From an uncultured Gammaproteobacteria bacterium (GTDB lineage Bacteria; Pseudomonadota; Gammaproteobacteria; Pseudomonadales; Litorivicinaceae), in the NCBI GenBank assembly GCA_913042205.1, contig CAJWIY010000018.1, forward strand, positions 1 through 36,927: 36,927 nt of DNA, in the 5' to 3' direction. Positions 12,104 through 22,462 of this stretch are shown piece after piece. The notes beneath the pieces were generated by a model that saw nothing but the letters and a program-made list of their open reading frames with translations, was not told where the DNA came from and ran no database searches. Positions within the stretch are counted from its first letter, which is position 1; each line of letters opens with the position of its first letter. Position numbers and translations under genes: made by a program.

Positions 12104-13752
12104 CGCAACGCTCTATCCGATTATTTCAAATGGATGCCACAGTTGGAGATTTCAGCGTCAACTTACAGAAGCTTTCCCGAGCGGCAGCGCAAGCTCGGGC
12201 TGATGGTATCTCTATCTTGATCGCTCCTGAACTAGCTTTGACCGGATATCCGCCTGAGGACTTACTTTTACGTCCCGCGCTGATCCATAAGTTGGAGTTC
12301 GCCGAGACAAAATTGTGTGAAATCAGCGAAGGATTGACGCTCTGTGTTGGGCTGCCGACACTAGCACCAAAAAAGCTTCGAGAGTGCGATCGAGGTGACC
12401 TGAGTTTCAGACCTTCATCACTGCACAACAGTCTAGTTGTTTATCAGTATGGGCGGCGTTTGACCGCTTATCACAAAAATTCCCTACCAAACTATCAGGT
12501 ATTTGATGAACGTCGTTATTTCGTTGCTGGGACGGAACCAATGGTATGCGAGATCGAGGGGATACGAATTGGCTTGTTGGTCTGCGAGGATGTTTGGGTC
12601 CCAGAGATTGTTGAAGCCACCTGTGCGCTTGGTGTGGACTTGATTATGGTTGTGAACGCGTCGCCATTTGCGGAGAACAAAATCTCTGAGAGGTATTGGC
12701 ATCTGACGGATCGAGCTAGCAACAATCAGATACCAATTGCTTACGTGAATCTGGTCGGTGGACAGGACGAATTGGTCTTTGATGGGGGTTCATTTGCCGT
12801 CAATCGGCAGGGAAAAATCGTCGCACAAGCTAATTTTTTTGCTGAGGAAATGCTCGATATTATCTGGGATGGGAAGGACCTTGCTAAAAGCTGTACAGCC
12901 GCTTTACCGTCTAAGGATTGGTTGCTATACCAGGCGCTCGTGACGGGTGTCCGTGATTATTTTGCAAAAACAGGATTTAAGAAGGCTGTTCTCGGATTGT
13001 CAGGAGGCATTGATTCAGCACTGACACTCGTTTGTGCCGTGGATGCATTGGGTGCTGAAAATGTGCACGCGGTGATGATGCCCTATCTATACACAGCTGA
13101 AATCAGTGTCACTGATGCTAGACGACAGGCGGAGATTCTGGGCTGTGAGTTTTCTGTTGTTTCTATCGAACCAATGGTCCGTGAATGTATGGATGTGTTA
13201 GGGCCTTTCTTCAAGGGTCATCCTGTTGACGCGACAGAAGAGAACATACAGAGCCGGTGCCGGGGCGTACTTTTAATGGCGCTCTCCAATAAAACAGGCG
13301 CCCTGGTCCTTACTACAGGCAACAAGAGCGAGATGGCGGTAGGGTACGCCACCCTATACGGAGATATGGCCGGTGGATTCGCGGTATTAAAAGACGTCTG
13401 GAAAACAAGGGTTTATGATCTTGCTCGGTTTGTGAATCGAGACAGGGAGGCTATCCCCGAACGTGTCATCAGCCGACCACCTTCGGCTGAACTTGCGCCG
13501 GAACAGGAGGATTCTGACAGTCTGCCCCCGTATGATCGGCTTGATCAGATGCTGTCACTATATATTGAATCCGACCAATCGCCTCAGGCCATCATCGATT
13601 CCGGTTTTGATTCGGAAGAGGTGAAGCGAATATGTCGGCTGGTCGATATCAACGAGTACAAGAGGCGACAGTCGGCTGTTGGTCCCCGAGTGACCGCGCG
13701 AGGCTTCGGCCGCGATCGGAGGTATCCGATAGCGAATCGCTGGTCATTCTAA
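12100..13752 (+). CDS. nadE: Glutamine-dependent NAD+ synthetase
   Basis: A 550-residue two-domain enzyme for the last step of NAD synthesis. The N-terminal nitrilase-type glutaminase domain has the catalytic triad E44 (APELALTGY), K126 (YHKNSLPNY) and C162 (LLVCEDVW). The C-terminal synthetase domain has the ATP pyrophosphatase loop SGGIDS (301-306) and the GNKSEMAVGY signature. The presence of the glutaminase domain means it can use Gln rather than only ammonia. The ATG overlaps the thiO stop. Its stop codon overlaps the bamD stop on the other strand by 4 bases. Confidence 0.96.
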   Translation: MTQRSIRLFQMDATVGDFSVNLQKLSRAAAQARADGISILIAPELALTGYPPEDLLLRPALIHKLEFAETKLCEISEGLTLCVGLPTLAPKKLRECDRGDLSFRPSSLHNSLVVYQYGRRLTAYHKNSLPNYQVFDERRYFVAGTEPMVCEIEGIRIGLLVCEDVWVPEIVEATCALGVDLIMVVNASPFAENKISERYWHLTDRASNNQIPIAYVNLVGGQDELVFDGGSFAVNRQGKIVAQANFFAEEMLDIIWDGKDLAKSCTAALPSKDWLLYQALVTGVRDYFAKTGFKKAVLGLSGGIDSALTLVCAVDALGAENVHAVMMPYLYTAEISVTDARRQAEILGCEFSVVSIEPMVRECMDVLGPFFKGHPVDATEENIQSRCRGVLLMALSNKTGALVLTTGNKSEMAVGYATLYGDMAGGFAVLKDVWKTRVYDLARFVNRDREAIPERVISRPPSAELAPEQEDSDSLPPYDRLDQMLSLYIESDQSPQAIIDSGFDSEEVKRICRLVDINEYKRRQSAVGPRVTARGFGRDRRYPIANRWSF

Positions 13753-14720
13753 AAGAAGACATCTGTAATCACACTTGGTTTATCAATTGTGGGTGCGCCC
13801 TCTGCTGGTCGAAGCGTTGCTAGTGGACGACGACTCGCATCTCGACGTCTCAATTCGCTGAAAGTAGCCAAACGGTCGGCAAGGTCGCTCGCACTTCCCA
13901 AAAAACCAAAGGTGAGTATGCTGGTCAGGGTCTCACCCTCTGCGTAGAGCACCCCCGGGGCCAAACGTTGATCACCGCGATTACCAGCAACATATTGCGG
14001 ATAATTCTCAGATAGTACGAACAGCGCATCCTGAGATTCTTGCGGCAAACCTAGCGCTTCATAGGCCAAATACATAATGATTAAGGCGTCTATTACGGCG
14101 GGCGTGGAGGGGTAACCTTCGACCACCTGTCTTGCTCGATTTGCGGCCGCAAGGTAGGCACCACGTCGGATGTAGTAACGAGACACGTTGACTTCGTATT
14201 CAGCGAGCTGGTTGCGTACATAGATTAATCGAAGGGTAGCATCTTCTGCAAATTCGCTGTCTGGGTAACGTTCGAGCAGTTGTGTGAAATCGGTTATCGC
14301 GTCGCGAGCGCCACCCAGATCTCGGCCAGTCTCATCGCCCGGGAGGTAACGGGATATTATGGAATTATTTGATGCGTAGGATGATAGCCCCTTCATATAT
14401 TGCGCGTAGGCCGCTTGAGGATGATCTGGATTGAGACGAATGAAGCGATCAGCGGTAAGGCGCGCAAGGTCAAATTTTGATGATTTAAAGTAAGCGTATA
14501 CGAGGTTGAGTTGGGTACCATCTGCATATTGCCCAAACGGAAAGCGACGATCGAGCTCCTCGAGTGCAGTGATTGTGTCTAGATAACGACGACCATCCAT
14601 GTGTATCTGGGCCGTCTCCCATAATTGCTTTTCACTCTTAAGATTGGCTTCCGGATCGAAGATCGAGCAGGCTGTCAACACAATAGAAATGAGCAGGAAG
14701 CTAAGAGTCCGGGTTATCAT
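13749..14720 (-). CDS. bamD: Outer membrane assembly lipoprotein BamD
   Basis: A 323-residue lipoprotein. Residues 1-17 form a signal peptide ending in the lipobox LTAC, with lipidated C18. TPR-like repeats follow (DGRRYLDTITALEELDRRFPFGQYADGTQLNLVYAYFKS has been split here only in description; the RRFPFG motif near residue 55 is diagnostic). BamD is the essential partner of BamA in inserting beta-barrel proteins. The C-terminal tail beyond the TPRs (about residues 230-323) is longer than in E. coli BamD (245 residues). An AAGGAC ribosome binding site precedes the ATG. Divergent from rluD with only 27 bases between, a conserved pairing. Confidence 0.93.
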   Translation of the reverse strand: MITRTLSFLLISIVLTACSIFDPEANLKSEKQLWETAQIHMDGRRYLDTITALEELDRRFPFGQYADGTQLNLVYAYFKSSKFDLARLTADRFIRLNPDHPQAAYAQYMKGLSSYASNNSIISRYLPGDETGRDLGGARDAITDFTQLLERYPDSEFAEDATLRLIYVRNQLAEYEVNVSRYYIRRGAYLAAANRARQVVEGYPSTPAVIDALIIMYLAYEALGLPQESQDALFVLSENYPQYVAGNRGDQRLAPGVLYAEGETLTSILTFGFLGSASDLADRLATFSELRRRDASRRPLATLRPAEGAPTIDKPSVITDVFF

Positions 14721-14747
14721 AAAAGTCCTTTTTTAACGAATCGAAAA

Positions 14748-15716
14748 ATGGCTGATCGACAAAACAATAAGACCTATATTCAAGCACAGTTTGAAGTACC
14801 TTTGGAGGAGTCTGGGTCTCGGATAGATCAGGTCTTGGCTCGTCTGATGCCAGATTACTCCCGAGCACGTCTTTCGCAATGGCTTGTCAATGGCCAGATA
14901 CTAGTCAATGGAGTGGCTTTGAAGCCTAAAAATAGGGTGCTAGGTGGCGAAAATATAGCGGTAAACGTGGAGCTTGAGCCACGGATCGGCTGGTCAGCTG
15001 AAACAATTCCATTAGATGTGGTTTACGCCGATAGCGATCTGATAATAGTGAACAAGCCGGCTGGACTTGTTGTTCATCCGGGCCATGGGAATCCCTCGGG
15101 AACCCTGGTGAATGCCTTGTTGGACCTATATCCGGAGCTAGAGAAAGTCCCGCGTGCGGGCATCGTTCACCGACTAGATAAAGATACTAGTGGTGTCTTG
15201 GCAGTCGCACGCTCACTCAAAGCTCAAGCCAATCTAGTAAAGCAACTTAAGAATCGTTCGATGAGTCGTCGATACTGCGCACTAGTCTACGGTCACCCCA
15301 GTAAAACGGGAACGATTGATGCGCCCTTGGACAGGCATCGGATTCAACGAACCAAAATGACCGTAGTCTTTTTAGGTAAGCCAGCAGTCACTCAATATCG
15401 ATTGATTGAGACAACCGCGCATTTCGCTTGGTTGGATGTGAAGCTAGAAACAGGTCGGACGCATCAAATTCGTGTGCATATGACGCATATTGGTCATCCG
15501 TTGGTTGGTGATCCAGTGTATCGCCAAGGTCGGCTAGGTCTTGGTCGTGCGACACAGGAAGTGCGTGCATTAATCGATGGATTCCCAAGGCAAGCCCTTC
15601 ACGCTAGAAATCTTGGCTTGATTCATCCGATACGTGGTGAACCCGTTGAATTTGAGGTGCCAATTGCCTCTGATTTGAATGATTTGTTAATTGCTCTGAG
15701 GAGCGTGGATGTCTGA
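14748..15716 (+). CDS. rluD: 23S rRNA pseudouridine synthase D
   Basis: A 322-residue RluA-family pseudouridine synthase. An N-terminal S4 domain (about residues 24-80; SRIDQVLARLMPDYSRARLS) precedes the catalytic domain with HRLDKDTSG, D144 being the nucleophilic aspartate. RluD modifies helix 69 of 23S rRNA (positions 1911, 1915, 1917 in E. coli). I start at ATG 14748 (MADRQNN); the longer in-frame extension to 14625 lies antisense to bamD and has no family match. The end overlaps pgeF by 8 bases. Confidence 0.94.
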   Translation: MADRQNNKTYIQAQFEVPLEESGSRIDQVLARLMPDYSRARLSQWLVNGQILVNGVALKPKNRVLGGENIAVNVELEPRIGWSAETIPLDVVYADSDLIIVNKPAGLVVHPGHGNPSGTLVNALLDLYPELEKVPRAGIVHRLDKDTSGVLAVARSLKAQANLVKQLKNRSMSRRYCALVYGHPSKTGTIDAPLDRHRIQRTKMTVVFLGKPAVTQYRLIETTAHFAWLDVKLETGRTHQIRVHMTHIGHPLVGDPVYRQGRLGLGRATQEVRALIDGFPRQALHARNLGLIHPIRGEPVEFEVPIASDLNDLLIALRSVDV

Positions 15717-16422
15717 GCCGTGGTTTGAAATTGATTGTGGGCCGAAAGTTGTGGCACTGCAAACGACTAGTGACCCTGAGCCCGCTCCCTTTGGTTCATT
15801 TAACTTGGGCCTGCATGTTGGCGACAATGAGGCTTCGGTTCTTAGAAACCGCGAACATCTTGCTAGCCGGTTTGGTTGTGGTGTCTACTTTCCCGAACAA
15901 GTTCACGGCATCAAAGTAGCCCACGTAAATAGAGAGTCCTCAGTCACGTCCGCCGACGCGGTAGTGACAGATCAACCTAACTGTCCCATCGGTGTCATGA
16001 CGGCCGATTGCCTTCCGGTGTTATTTGCGACCCAAGGGCTCGTGGGTGCAGCTCACGCCGGTTGGCGAGGGCTCGGCTCTGGAGTGCTTGAGAATATCCT
16101 TCGAGAATTCCCGCATCCGAGTCGGGTGCAGGTGTGGCTCGGCCCCTGCATCGGTCCAGATGCCTTTGAAGTTGGCCCAGATGTTGTGGACGCTTTTGTG
16201 TTTAGAAATTTGGCGTGGGCTCGTTATTTCGAGGCCGGCTATGGCGCTGATCGTTCATTTGCTAATCTCCGGGGCCTCGCCACAGATATTCTTGAAAATC
16301 TTGGTGTCATGAATATTACAGGGATTGATGCATGTACATACTTTGACTCGAATCGGTGGTACTCCTACCGTCGCTCAGGAGTCACTGGACGGATGGCAAG
16401 TTGCATTATGCTCACTGAATAA
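15709..16422 (+). CDS. pgeF: Multicopper-oxidase-like purine nucleoside phosphorylase (YfiH/PgeF, laccase domain)
   Basis: A 237-residue DUF152/Cu-oxidase_4 protein. The zinc-binding triad typical of the family is H66 (EQVHG), C101 (TADCLPVL) and H116 (AAHAGWRGL). Family members in bacteria and the human homologue LACC1 act on purine nucleosides; E. coli YfiH has also been called PgeF and linked to peptidoglycan editing. GAGGAG (15697-15702) gives a good ribosome binding site for ATG 15709, which lies inside the end of rluD. The rluD-pgeF-clpB order is conserved. Confidence 0.93.
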   Translation: MSEPWFEIDCGPKVVALQTTSDPEPAPFGSFNLGLHVGDNEASVLRNREHLASRFGCGVYFPEQVHGIKVAHVNRESSVTSADAVVTDQPNCPIGVMTADCLPVLFATQGLVGAAHAGWRGLGSGVLENILREFPHPSRVQVWLGPCIGPDAFEVGPDVVDAFVFRNLAWARYFEAGYGADRSFANLRGLATDILENLGVMNITGIDACTYFDSNRWYSYRRSGVTGRMASCIMLTE

Positions 16423-16424
16423 CC

Positions 16425-16433
16425 TGTGGATAA
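16425..16433 (-). promoter_or_regulatory. Perfect DnaA-box-like 9-mer upstream of clpB
   Basis: The minus strand reads TTATCCACA, the exact high-affinity DnaA box consensus. It starts 2 bases after the pgeF stop codon and directly abuts the -35 element of the candidate clpB heat-shock promoter. It is a single box, so an origin is not implied; DnaA-mediated regulation or chance are both possible. Confidence 0.4.
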
Positions 16434-16462
16434 CTTGTGATCGTGGTTGGTCGTCCCCACCT
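16434..16462 (+). promoter_or_regulatory. Candidate sigma-32 heat-shock promoter of clpB
   Basis: CTTGTGA (16434-16440) matches five of seven positions of the sigma-32 -35 consensus CTTGAAA. After 14 bases, CCCCACCT (16455-16462) matches the -10 consensus CCCCATNT except for one base. Start of transcription would fall near 16470, about 30 bases before the clpB ATG. clpB is a classical sigma-32 regulon member in gammaproteobacteria. Confidence 0.65.
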
Positions 16463-16498
16463 CCTCATTGTTAGTTGTTTTAGATAAGGGATTACCTA

Positions 16499-19072
16499 AT
16501 GCGATTGGATAGATTAACAAATCGTCTCATGCAAGCTCTGCAGGATGCGCAAAGTCTTGCCTTAAATCTTGACCACAATGAGGTGTCACCTTGGCATCTC
16601 CTGAAAGCATTGCTCACACAAAGGGGTGGTTCAGCTCGATCTCTAGTGTTGACTGCTGGCGGTCAAATTGATTTGTTGCTGGCGGAAGCCGACCGGGCCT
16701 TAGATCGGATGGCTCGATTAGAGAATCATGACGGCGAGGTGCGAATTAGTCAGGATCTTGCGCGTCAGTTTAATTTGGCTGAAAAGCAGTCCATGTCACA
16801 GAAAGATTCCTTTCTCTCTTCAGAGACGATTCTCGCTGTGATGTCCAAGGACAAGGCGACAAAGCGGGCGTTTCAGGCGGCTTCTGTCGATGAAGATAGG
16901 TTAGCGGACGCAACGGCGAAACTCCGTGGAGGCGAGTCAGTGCAAACTGAAAATGATGAAGAAAATCGTGGTGCTCTTGATAGATATTGCCTTGATCTGA
17001 CCGCGCAAGCGTCGGAGGGCAAGTTAGACCCGGTGATTGGTCGAGACGAGGAAATCCGTCGAGCGGTCCAAGTGCTACAGCGTCGTACAAAGAACAATCC
17101 AGTTTTGATCGGTGAGCCTGGCGTTGGTAAAACGGCGATTATTGAGGGCTTGGCGGCTAGAATTGTTAATGGCGAGGTGCCAGAGGGTTTGAAGGATAAG
17201 CGTGTCTTATCCCTTGACATGGGTTCCTTGATTGCTGGCGCAAAATTCCGAGGCGAATTCGAAGAGCGACTGAAGGCTGTGTTGAAGGAGTTAGCGCAGC
17301 AAGAGGGGCAAGTTATTCTCTTTATCGATGAAATCCATACCATGGTTGGAGCTGGTAAGTCTGAGGGTGCAATGGACGCCGGTAACATGCTGAAGCCGGC
17401 ACTCGCGCGTGGAGAGCTTCATTGTGTGGGAGCATCAACCCTTGATGAATACCGCCAGTACCTTGAAAAAGATGCTGCACTCGAACGTCGCTTCCAGAAA
17501 GTGTTGGTGGGTGAGCCTACCGAAACCGATACCATCGCAATTCTTCGGGGATTGAAGCCAAAATATGAGGTGCATCACGGTGTAGAGATTTCTGATTCCG
17601 CAATTATTTCGGCAGCAAAATTGTCGAGTCGTTACATCACAGATAGAAAGCTACCAGATAAGGCCATCGATCTGATGGATGAGGCAGCAAGCCGTATCCG
17701 TTTAGAAATGGACTCCAAGCCCGAAGAATTGGACCGTTTGGATCGTCGATTGATTCAATTAAAGATCGAACGCGAGGCGCTTAAAAAAGAAAAAGATGAA
17801 GCGAGTAAGGCGAGGCTCACTGAACTTGAAGAAACAATTTCCGAAGTGGAGAAGGAAGCGGGAGCACTGGAGGAAGTTTGGGCCTCTGAAAAAGCGCTGA
17901 CTCATGGTGTGCAAGCAATTAAGGAGGAGCTTGACCGCGCGGAAATTGATTTAGATCAGGCACGGCGCGCGGGTGATTTAGCTCGGATGAGTGAGATCCA
18001 GTACGGTGTGATCCCAACCCTCGAGAAAAGGATGGCCGAGGCCCAAGAGGCCAATGAATCTGTTGAAGGAAAACTTGTTCGGTCTCGGGTCACCGGTGAA
18101 GAAATTGCTGAAGTTGTCAGTCGTTGGACCGGTATCCCTGTGTCGAAGATGCTTGAGGGTGAAAAAGATAAATTACTTCATATGGAAGATGCGTTACACG
18201 CACGAGTGGTAGGCCAGAGCACTGCGGTGACAGCGGTCGCCAATGCGGTGCGTCGATCTAGGTCTGGCTTATCTGACCCAAAGAGACCCAATGGTTCGTT
18301 TTTGTTCCTTGGGCCAACAGGTGTCGGTAAGACTGAACTCTGTAAGAGCCTGGCCCAGTTTTTGTTCGATTCAGAAGACGCCATGGTTCGCATTGATATG
18401 TCTGAATTCATGGAGAAGCACTCGGTGGCTCGACTTGTTGGAGCACCTCCCGGATATGTCGGATATGAGCAGGGTGGTTATTTGACCGAAGCGGTCCGTC
18501 GACGTCCGTACTCTGTTGTGCTCTTGGATGAGGTCGAAAAAGCCCATCCAGATGTCTTTAATATTCTTTTGCAAGTGCTCGATGATGGCCGTCTGACCGA
18601 TGGTCAGGGTCGTACGGTTGATTTTTCGAATACGGTTGTGGTGATGACATCGAACTTAGGGTCAGACCTGATTCAGAGCATGGTACACGAGTCACACGAG
18701 ACAATTCGTGATGCTGTGATGGGTGTCGTCGGCACTCATTTCCGGCCAGAGTTAATCAACCGAATCGATGATACTGTTGTTTTTCATGCGCTTGGCCGAG
18801 ACCACATTCGCGGTATTTTGGATGTTCAGTTGTCCTATTTACGTGCTCGTCTAGAGGAGTTGGATTATGGACTCGAGCTGACATGTGAGGCCACTGAAAA
18901 ACTGTGTGAAGCGGGCTACGATCCGGTCTATGGGGCACGTCCATTGAAACGGGCCATACAGACGCACCTCGAAAACCCCCTCGCAGAACTGCTCCTAAAA
19001 GATGAGTTTGCTGCTGGCACGACTATCAGGGCAGAGCTTACTTCATCTGGTGGGATAGCTTTCCACGCCTAA
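16499..19072 (+). CDS. clpB: Disaggregase ClpB (Hsp100 ATPase)
   Basis: An 857-residue hexameric AAA+ chaperone that, with DnaK, dissolves protein aggregates. In order: an N-domain (1-145), AAA1 with Walker A GEPGVGKT (204-211) and Walker B DEIH (276-279), the coiled-coil M domain (roughly 400-525), AAA2 with Walker A GPTGVGKT (605-612) and Walker B DE (677-678), and the C-terminal sensor [10 protein letters not shown]. Length equals E. coli ClpB. A GGAGG sequence (16928-16932) followed by GTG codon 148 marks a probable internal start for a short form lacking the N-domain. Upstream lies a sigma-32-type promoter. Confidence 0.98.
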   Translation: MRLDRLTNRLMQALQDAQSLALNLDHNEVSPWHLLKALLTQRGGSARSLVLTAGGQIDLLLAEADRALDRMARLENHDGEVRISQDLARQFNLAEKQSMSQKDSFLSSETILAVMSKDKATKRAFQAASVDEDRLADATAKLRGGESVQTENDEENRGALDRYCLDLTAQASEGKLDPVIGRDEEIRRAVQVLQRRTKNNPVLIGEPGVGKTAIIEGLAARIVNGEVPEGLKDKRVLSLDMGSLIAGAKFRGEFEERLKAVLKELAQQEGQVILFIDEIHTMVGAGKSEGAMDAGNMLKPALARGELHCVGASTLDEYRQYLEKDAALERRFQKVLVGEPTETDTIAILRGLKPKYEVHHGVEISDSAIISAAKLSSRYITDRKLPDKAIDLMDEAASRIRLEMDSKPEELDRLDRRLIQLKIEREALKKEKDEASKARLTELEETISEVEKEAGALEEVWASEKALTHGVQAIKEELDRAEIDLDQARRAGDLARMSEIQYGVIPTLEKRMAEAQEANESVEGKLVRSRVTGEEIAEVVSRWTGIPVSKMLEGEKDKLLHMEDALHARVVGQSTAVTAVANAVRRSRSGLSDPKRPNGSFLFLGPTGVGKTELCKSLAQFLFDSEDAMVRIDMSEFMEKHSVARLVGAPPGYVGYEQGGYLTEAVRRRPYSVVLLDEVEKAHPDVFNILLQVLDDGRLTDGQGRTVDFSNTVVVMTSNLGSDLIQSMVHESHETIRDAVMGVVGTHFRPELINRIDDTVVFHALGRDHIRGILDVQLSYLRARLEELDYGLELTCEATEKLCEAGYDPVYGARPLKRAIQTHLENPLAELLLKDEFAAGTTIRAELTSSGGIAFHA

Positions 19073-19106
19073 ATAACCGCGGCCTGTCAGTTGACAGGCT
19101 GGTTAT
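19073..19106. repeat. Inverted repeat between clpB and ilvI, overlapping a -35 box
   Basis: GCCTGTCA (19082-19089) and TGACAGGC (19092-19099) form a perfect 8-base inverted repeat with a 2-base centre. An outer pair ATAACC (19073-19078) and GGTTAT (19101-19106) extends it with a small bulge. No T-run follows, so it is a poor intrinsic terminator for clpB. The right arm contains a perfect TTGACA -35 box, which suggests a regulator-binding site at the ilvI promoter. Confidence 0.6.
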
Positions 19107-19118
19107 GAGTGTCACAAT
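19091..19118 (+). promoter_or_regulatory. Candidate promoter of ilvI-ilvH
   Basis: A perfect TTGACA (19091-19096) is followed after 16 bases by CACAAT (19113-19118), four of six matches to the -10 consensus. Transcription would begin near 19125, giving a leader of about 35 bases, too short for a peptide attenuator. Confidence 0.45.
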
Positions 19119-19158
19119 TCCCGGTTTATCTTAACTAATTGACGAAAGAGGGTCGGGA

Positions 19159-20895
19159 GTGGAGTTGCTTTCTGGCGGTGAAATGATCATGCGCGCGCTG
19201 AAAGAAGAGGGAGTCAAAATGATATTTGGCTATCCCGGCGGTGCGGTTTTACATATTTATGATGCGCTCTATCAGCAAGATTCGGTCGAGCACATTTTAG
19301 TGCGGCATGAGCAGGCCGCGGTGCACGCGGCAGATGGTTTTTCGCGGTCAACTGGTGAAGTGGGTGTCGCGCTCGTGACCTCGGGCCCTGGAGCGACTAA
19401 TGCAATCACTGGCATCGCGACTGCGTATATGGATTCGATTCCACTGGTTGTAATTTCAGGAAACGTTCCGAGTCATCTCATTGGAAGCGATGCATTTCAA
19501 GAGACTGACATGATCGGGTGCTCGCGGCCCATCGTTAAACACTCTTTTTTGGTTCGCTCAATTGAAGAGATACCCGGTGTTATGAAAAAGGCTTTCCACA
19601 TCGCCAAGTCGGGTCGTCCGGGCCCCGTCGTCGTCGATGTTCCAAAAGACATGACAGCGCCACAGGAAAAACGTCCATTTCAGTATCCAGAAACCATCAA
19701 GCTGCGTTCTTACACGCCCGCCTTGAAGGGCCATACAGGTCAAATCCGTAAAGCGTTGGACCTTTTGTTGGAGGCGAAGAGGCCAGTGATCTATGCGGGT
19801 GGGGGTGTGGTCTTGGGTGACGCCGCAGAGGAGCTGACCATACTCTCTAGACGATTCGGATATCCAGTAACCAATACTCTGATGGGTCTCGGAGCATTTC
19901 CTGGTTCCGACGACCAGTTTATTGGAATGCTTGGAATGCATGGCTTCTATGAAGCGAACCAAGCGATGCATCAGGCAGATGTTATTTTTGCGGTTGGCGC
20001 TCGTTTTGATGACCGGGTGACGAACAATCCGAAAAAATTCTGTCCAAATGCGCGGATAATACATATCGATATTGACCCGGCATCCATCCAGAAAACAGTG
20101 CGTCATATCGAGGTGCCATTAGTTGGGCCTGTGAAGCCAGTTTTGGCAGATATGATTGAGATGTTAAACCAAATGGACATCGAGCCCGATCAGGAAGCTT
20201 TGAAGGCATGGTGGGAAACCATCAACGGTTGGCGTGAAAAGCACGGCCTTTGGACGGGAGATCGTTACACGCGTCGCGACCAGATTATGCCACAAGATGT
20301 GATCCGGGTTCTTTATGAAGTGACCAACGGCGAGGCGTTTATTTGTTCCGACGTTGGCCAGCACCAAATGTTTGCCGCGCAATATTACAAGTACGATAAA
20401 CCTCGTCAATGGATTAACTCGGGTGGTCTCGGAACCATGGGATTCGGATTACCTGCAGCTATGGGTGTGCAGCTTGCCCATCCCGAGCGCGCGGTTGCGG
20501 TTGTCACGGGCGAGGGATCAATCCAGATGTGCATCGAAGAATTATCGACCTGCACTCAGTACAACATGCCTGTGAAGATTATCAATCTGAATAATGCAGC
20601 ACTGGGCATGGTAAAACAATGGCAGGATATGCAGTATGGTGGCCGTTATGCTGGGTCCACTTACTCTGACTCTTTGCCGGATTTTGTCAAACTAGCGGAG
20701 GCTTATGGTCACATTGGTATGAAAGTGACTGATCCGACTCACTTGAAAACGAAAATGGAAGAATGTTTTTCAATGAAAGATCGTGTGGTCTTCATGGATA
20801 TCTATGTTGACCCTGAGGAGCACGTGTACCCGATGCACATTCCAACTGGCTCTATGAAAGATATGGTTTTGAGTAAAACGGAGCGCACAAAGTGA
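19159..20895 (+). CDS. ilvI: Acetolactate synthase large (catalytic) subunit
   Basis: A 578-residue thiamine diphosphate enzyme that joins two pyruvates (to acetolactate) or pyruvate and 2-oxobutyrate, the first common step of valine, leucine and isoleucine synthesis. The N-terminal domain has the TPP-activating E51 (VRHEQAA); the C-terminal TPP/Mg site is GEGS (451-454) continuing to [14 protein letters not shown]. It starts at GTG 19159 (MELLSGGEM, the usual pseudomonad start) with GAGGG upstream. The stop overlaps the ilvH start as GTGA. Its acetohydroxyacid synthase group III-like versus other isoenzyme properties cannot be told from sequence. Confidence 0.97.
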   Translation: MELLSGGEMIMRALKEEGVKMIFGYPGGAVLHIYDALYQQDSVEHILVRHEQAAVHAADGFSRSTGEVGVALVTSGPGATNAITGIATAYMDSIPLVVISGNVPSHLIGSDAFQETDMIGCSRPIVKHSFLVRSIEEIPGVMKKAFHIAKSGRPGPVVVDVPKDMTAPQEKRPFQYPETIKLRSYTPALKGHTGQIRKALDLLLEAKRPVIYAGGGVVLGDAAEELTILSRRFGYPVTNTLMGLGAFPGSDDQFIGMLGMHGFYEANQAMHQADVIFAVGARFDDRVTNNPKKFCPNARIIHIDIDPASIQKTVRHIEVPLVGPVKPVLADMIEMLNQMDIEPDQEALKAWWETINGWREKHGLWTGDRYTRRDQIMPQDVIRVLYEVTNGEAFICSDVGQHQMFAAQYYKYDKPRQWINSGGLGTMGFGLPAAMGVQLAHPERAVAVVTGEGSIQMCIEELSTCTQYNMPVKIINLNNAALGMVKQWQDMQYGGRYAGSTYSDSLPDFVKLAEAYGHIGMKVTDPTHLKTKMEECFSMKDRVVFMDIYVDPEEHVYPMHIPTGSMKDMVLSKTERTK

Positions 20896-21383
20896 GACAC
20901 ATTATTTCGGTTCTAATGGAAAATGAGCCTGGTGCGTTGTCTCGCGTTGTTGGTCTATTTTCACAGCGTGGTTTTAACATCGAGTCATTGACTGTCGCCC
21001 CAACAGAGGATGCGACATTGTCGCGTCTGACAGTGACCACTATCGGGGAAGATGGAGTGATCGAGCAGATCACCAAGCAGCTCAATAAGCTAATCGACGT
21101 TGTTAAACTTGTTGATCTTACCGAGGGAGATCACATCGAACGCGAGCTGATGCTGATTAAGATCAAAGCGACTGGTGCTCAGCGCGCAGAAGTTAAGCGG
21201 ACATGTGATATCTTCCGCGGGCAAGTGGTTGATGTGGCTCCTGCTATGTACACGGTGCAGCTAACCGGGGCGAGTGAAAAACTTGACGCATTCATTGAGT
21301 CAATTGGTACCTCGGCCATTTTGGAAGTGGTCCGAAGTGGCGTCAGCGGTATCGCGCGCGGCGAACGCGTGCTTTCTGTATAG
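20892..21383 (+). CDS. ilvH: Acetolactate synthase small (regulatory) subunit
   Basis: A 163-residue protein with an N-terminal ACT domain (about residues 3-75; [21 protein letters not shown]) that binds valine for feedback inhibition, and a C-terminal ACT-like domain that contacts the large subunit. The GTG start overlaps the ilvI stop by 4 bases, so the two subunits are probably translationally coupled. Full length for the IlvH family. Confidence 0.97.
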   Translation: MRHIISVLMENEPGALSRVVGLFSQRGFNIESLTVAPTEDATLSRLTVTTIGEDGVIEQITKQLNKLIDVVKLVDLTEGDHIERELMLIKIKATGAQRAEVKRTCDIFRGQVVDVAPAMYTVQLTGASEKLDAFIESIGTSAILEVVRSGVSGIARGERVLSV

Positions 21384-22430
<1,047 letters not shown>

Positions 22431-22436
22431 TTGCAT

Positions 22437-22458
22437 ACGGGCCTTCGGGTCCGTTTTT
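22437..22458 (+). terminator. Rho-independent terminator after ilvC
   Basis: ACGGGCC and GGTCCGT pair over 7 positions (one G-T) around a TTCG tetraloop closed by C-G, an unusually stable hairpin, followed by TTTTT. It ends only 4 bases before the pssA ATG. Confidence 0.85.
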
Positions 22459-22462
22459 CGCG

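Noticed and set aside
14625-14747. Upstream extension of rluD
   Set aside because: It runs antisense through the bamD signal peptide and lacks any RluD homology.
16423-16498. Replication origin suggested by the perfect DnaA box
   Set aside because: Only one box is present, with no AT-rich unwinding region or dnaA/dnaN neighbourhood.
19073-19106. Intrinsic terminator of clpB
   Set aside because: The stem is good but no T-run follows; kept instead as an inverted repeat at the ilvI promoter.
19105-19134. A nine-codon mini-frame (MSVTIPGLS) before ilvI as a branched-chain leader peptide
   Set aside because: It begins upstream of the likely transcription start (about 19125) and no terminator hairpin follows it.
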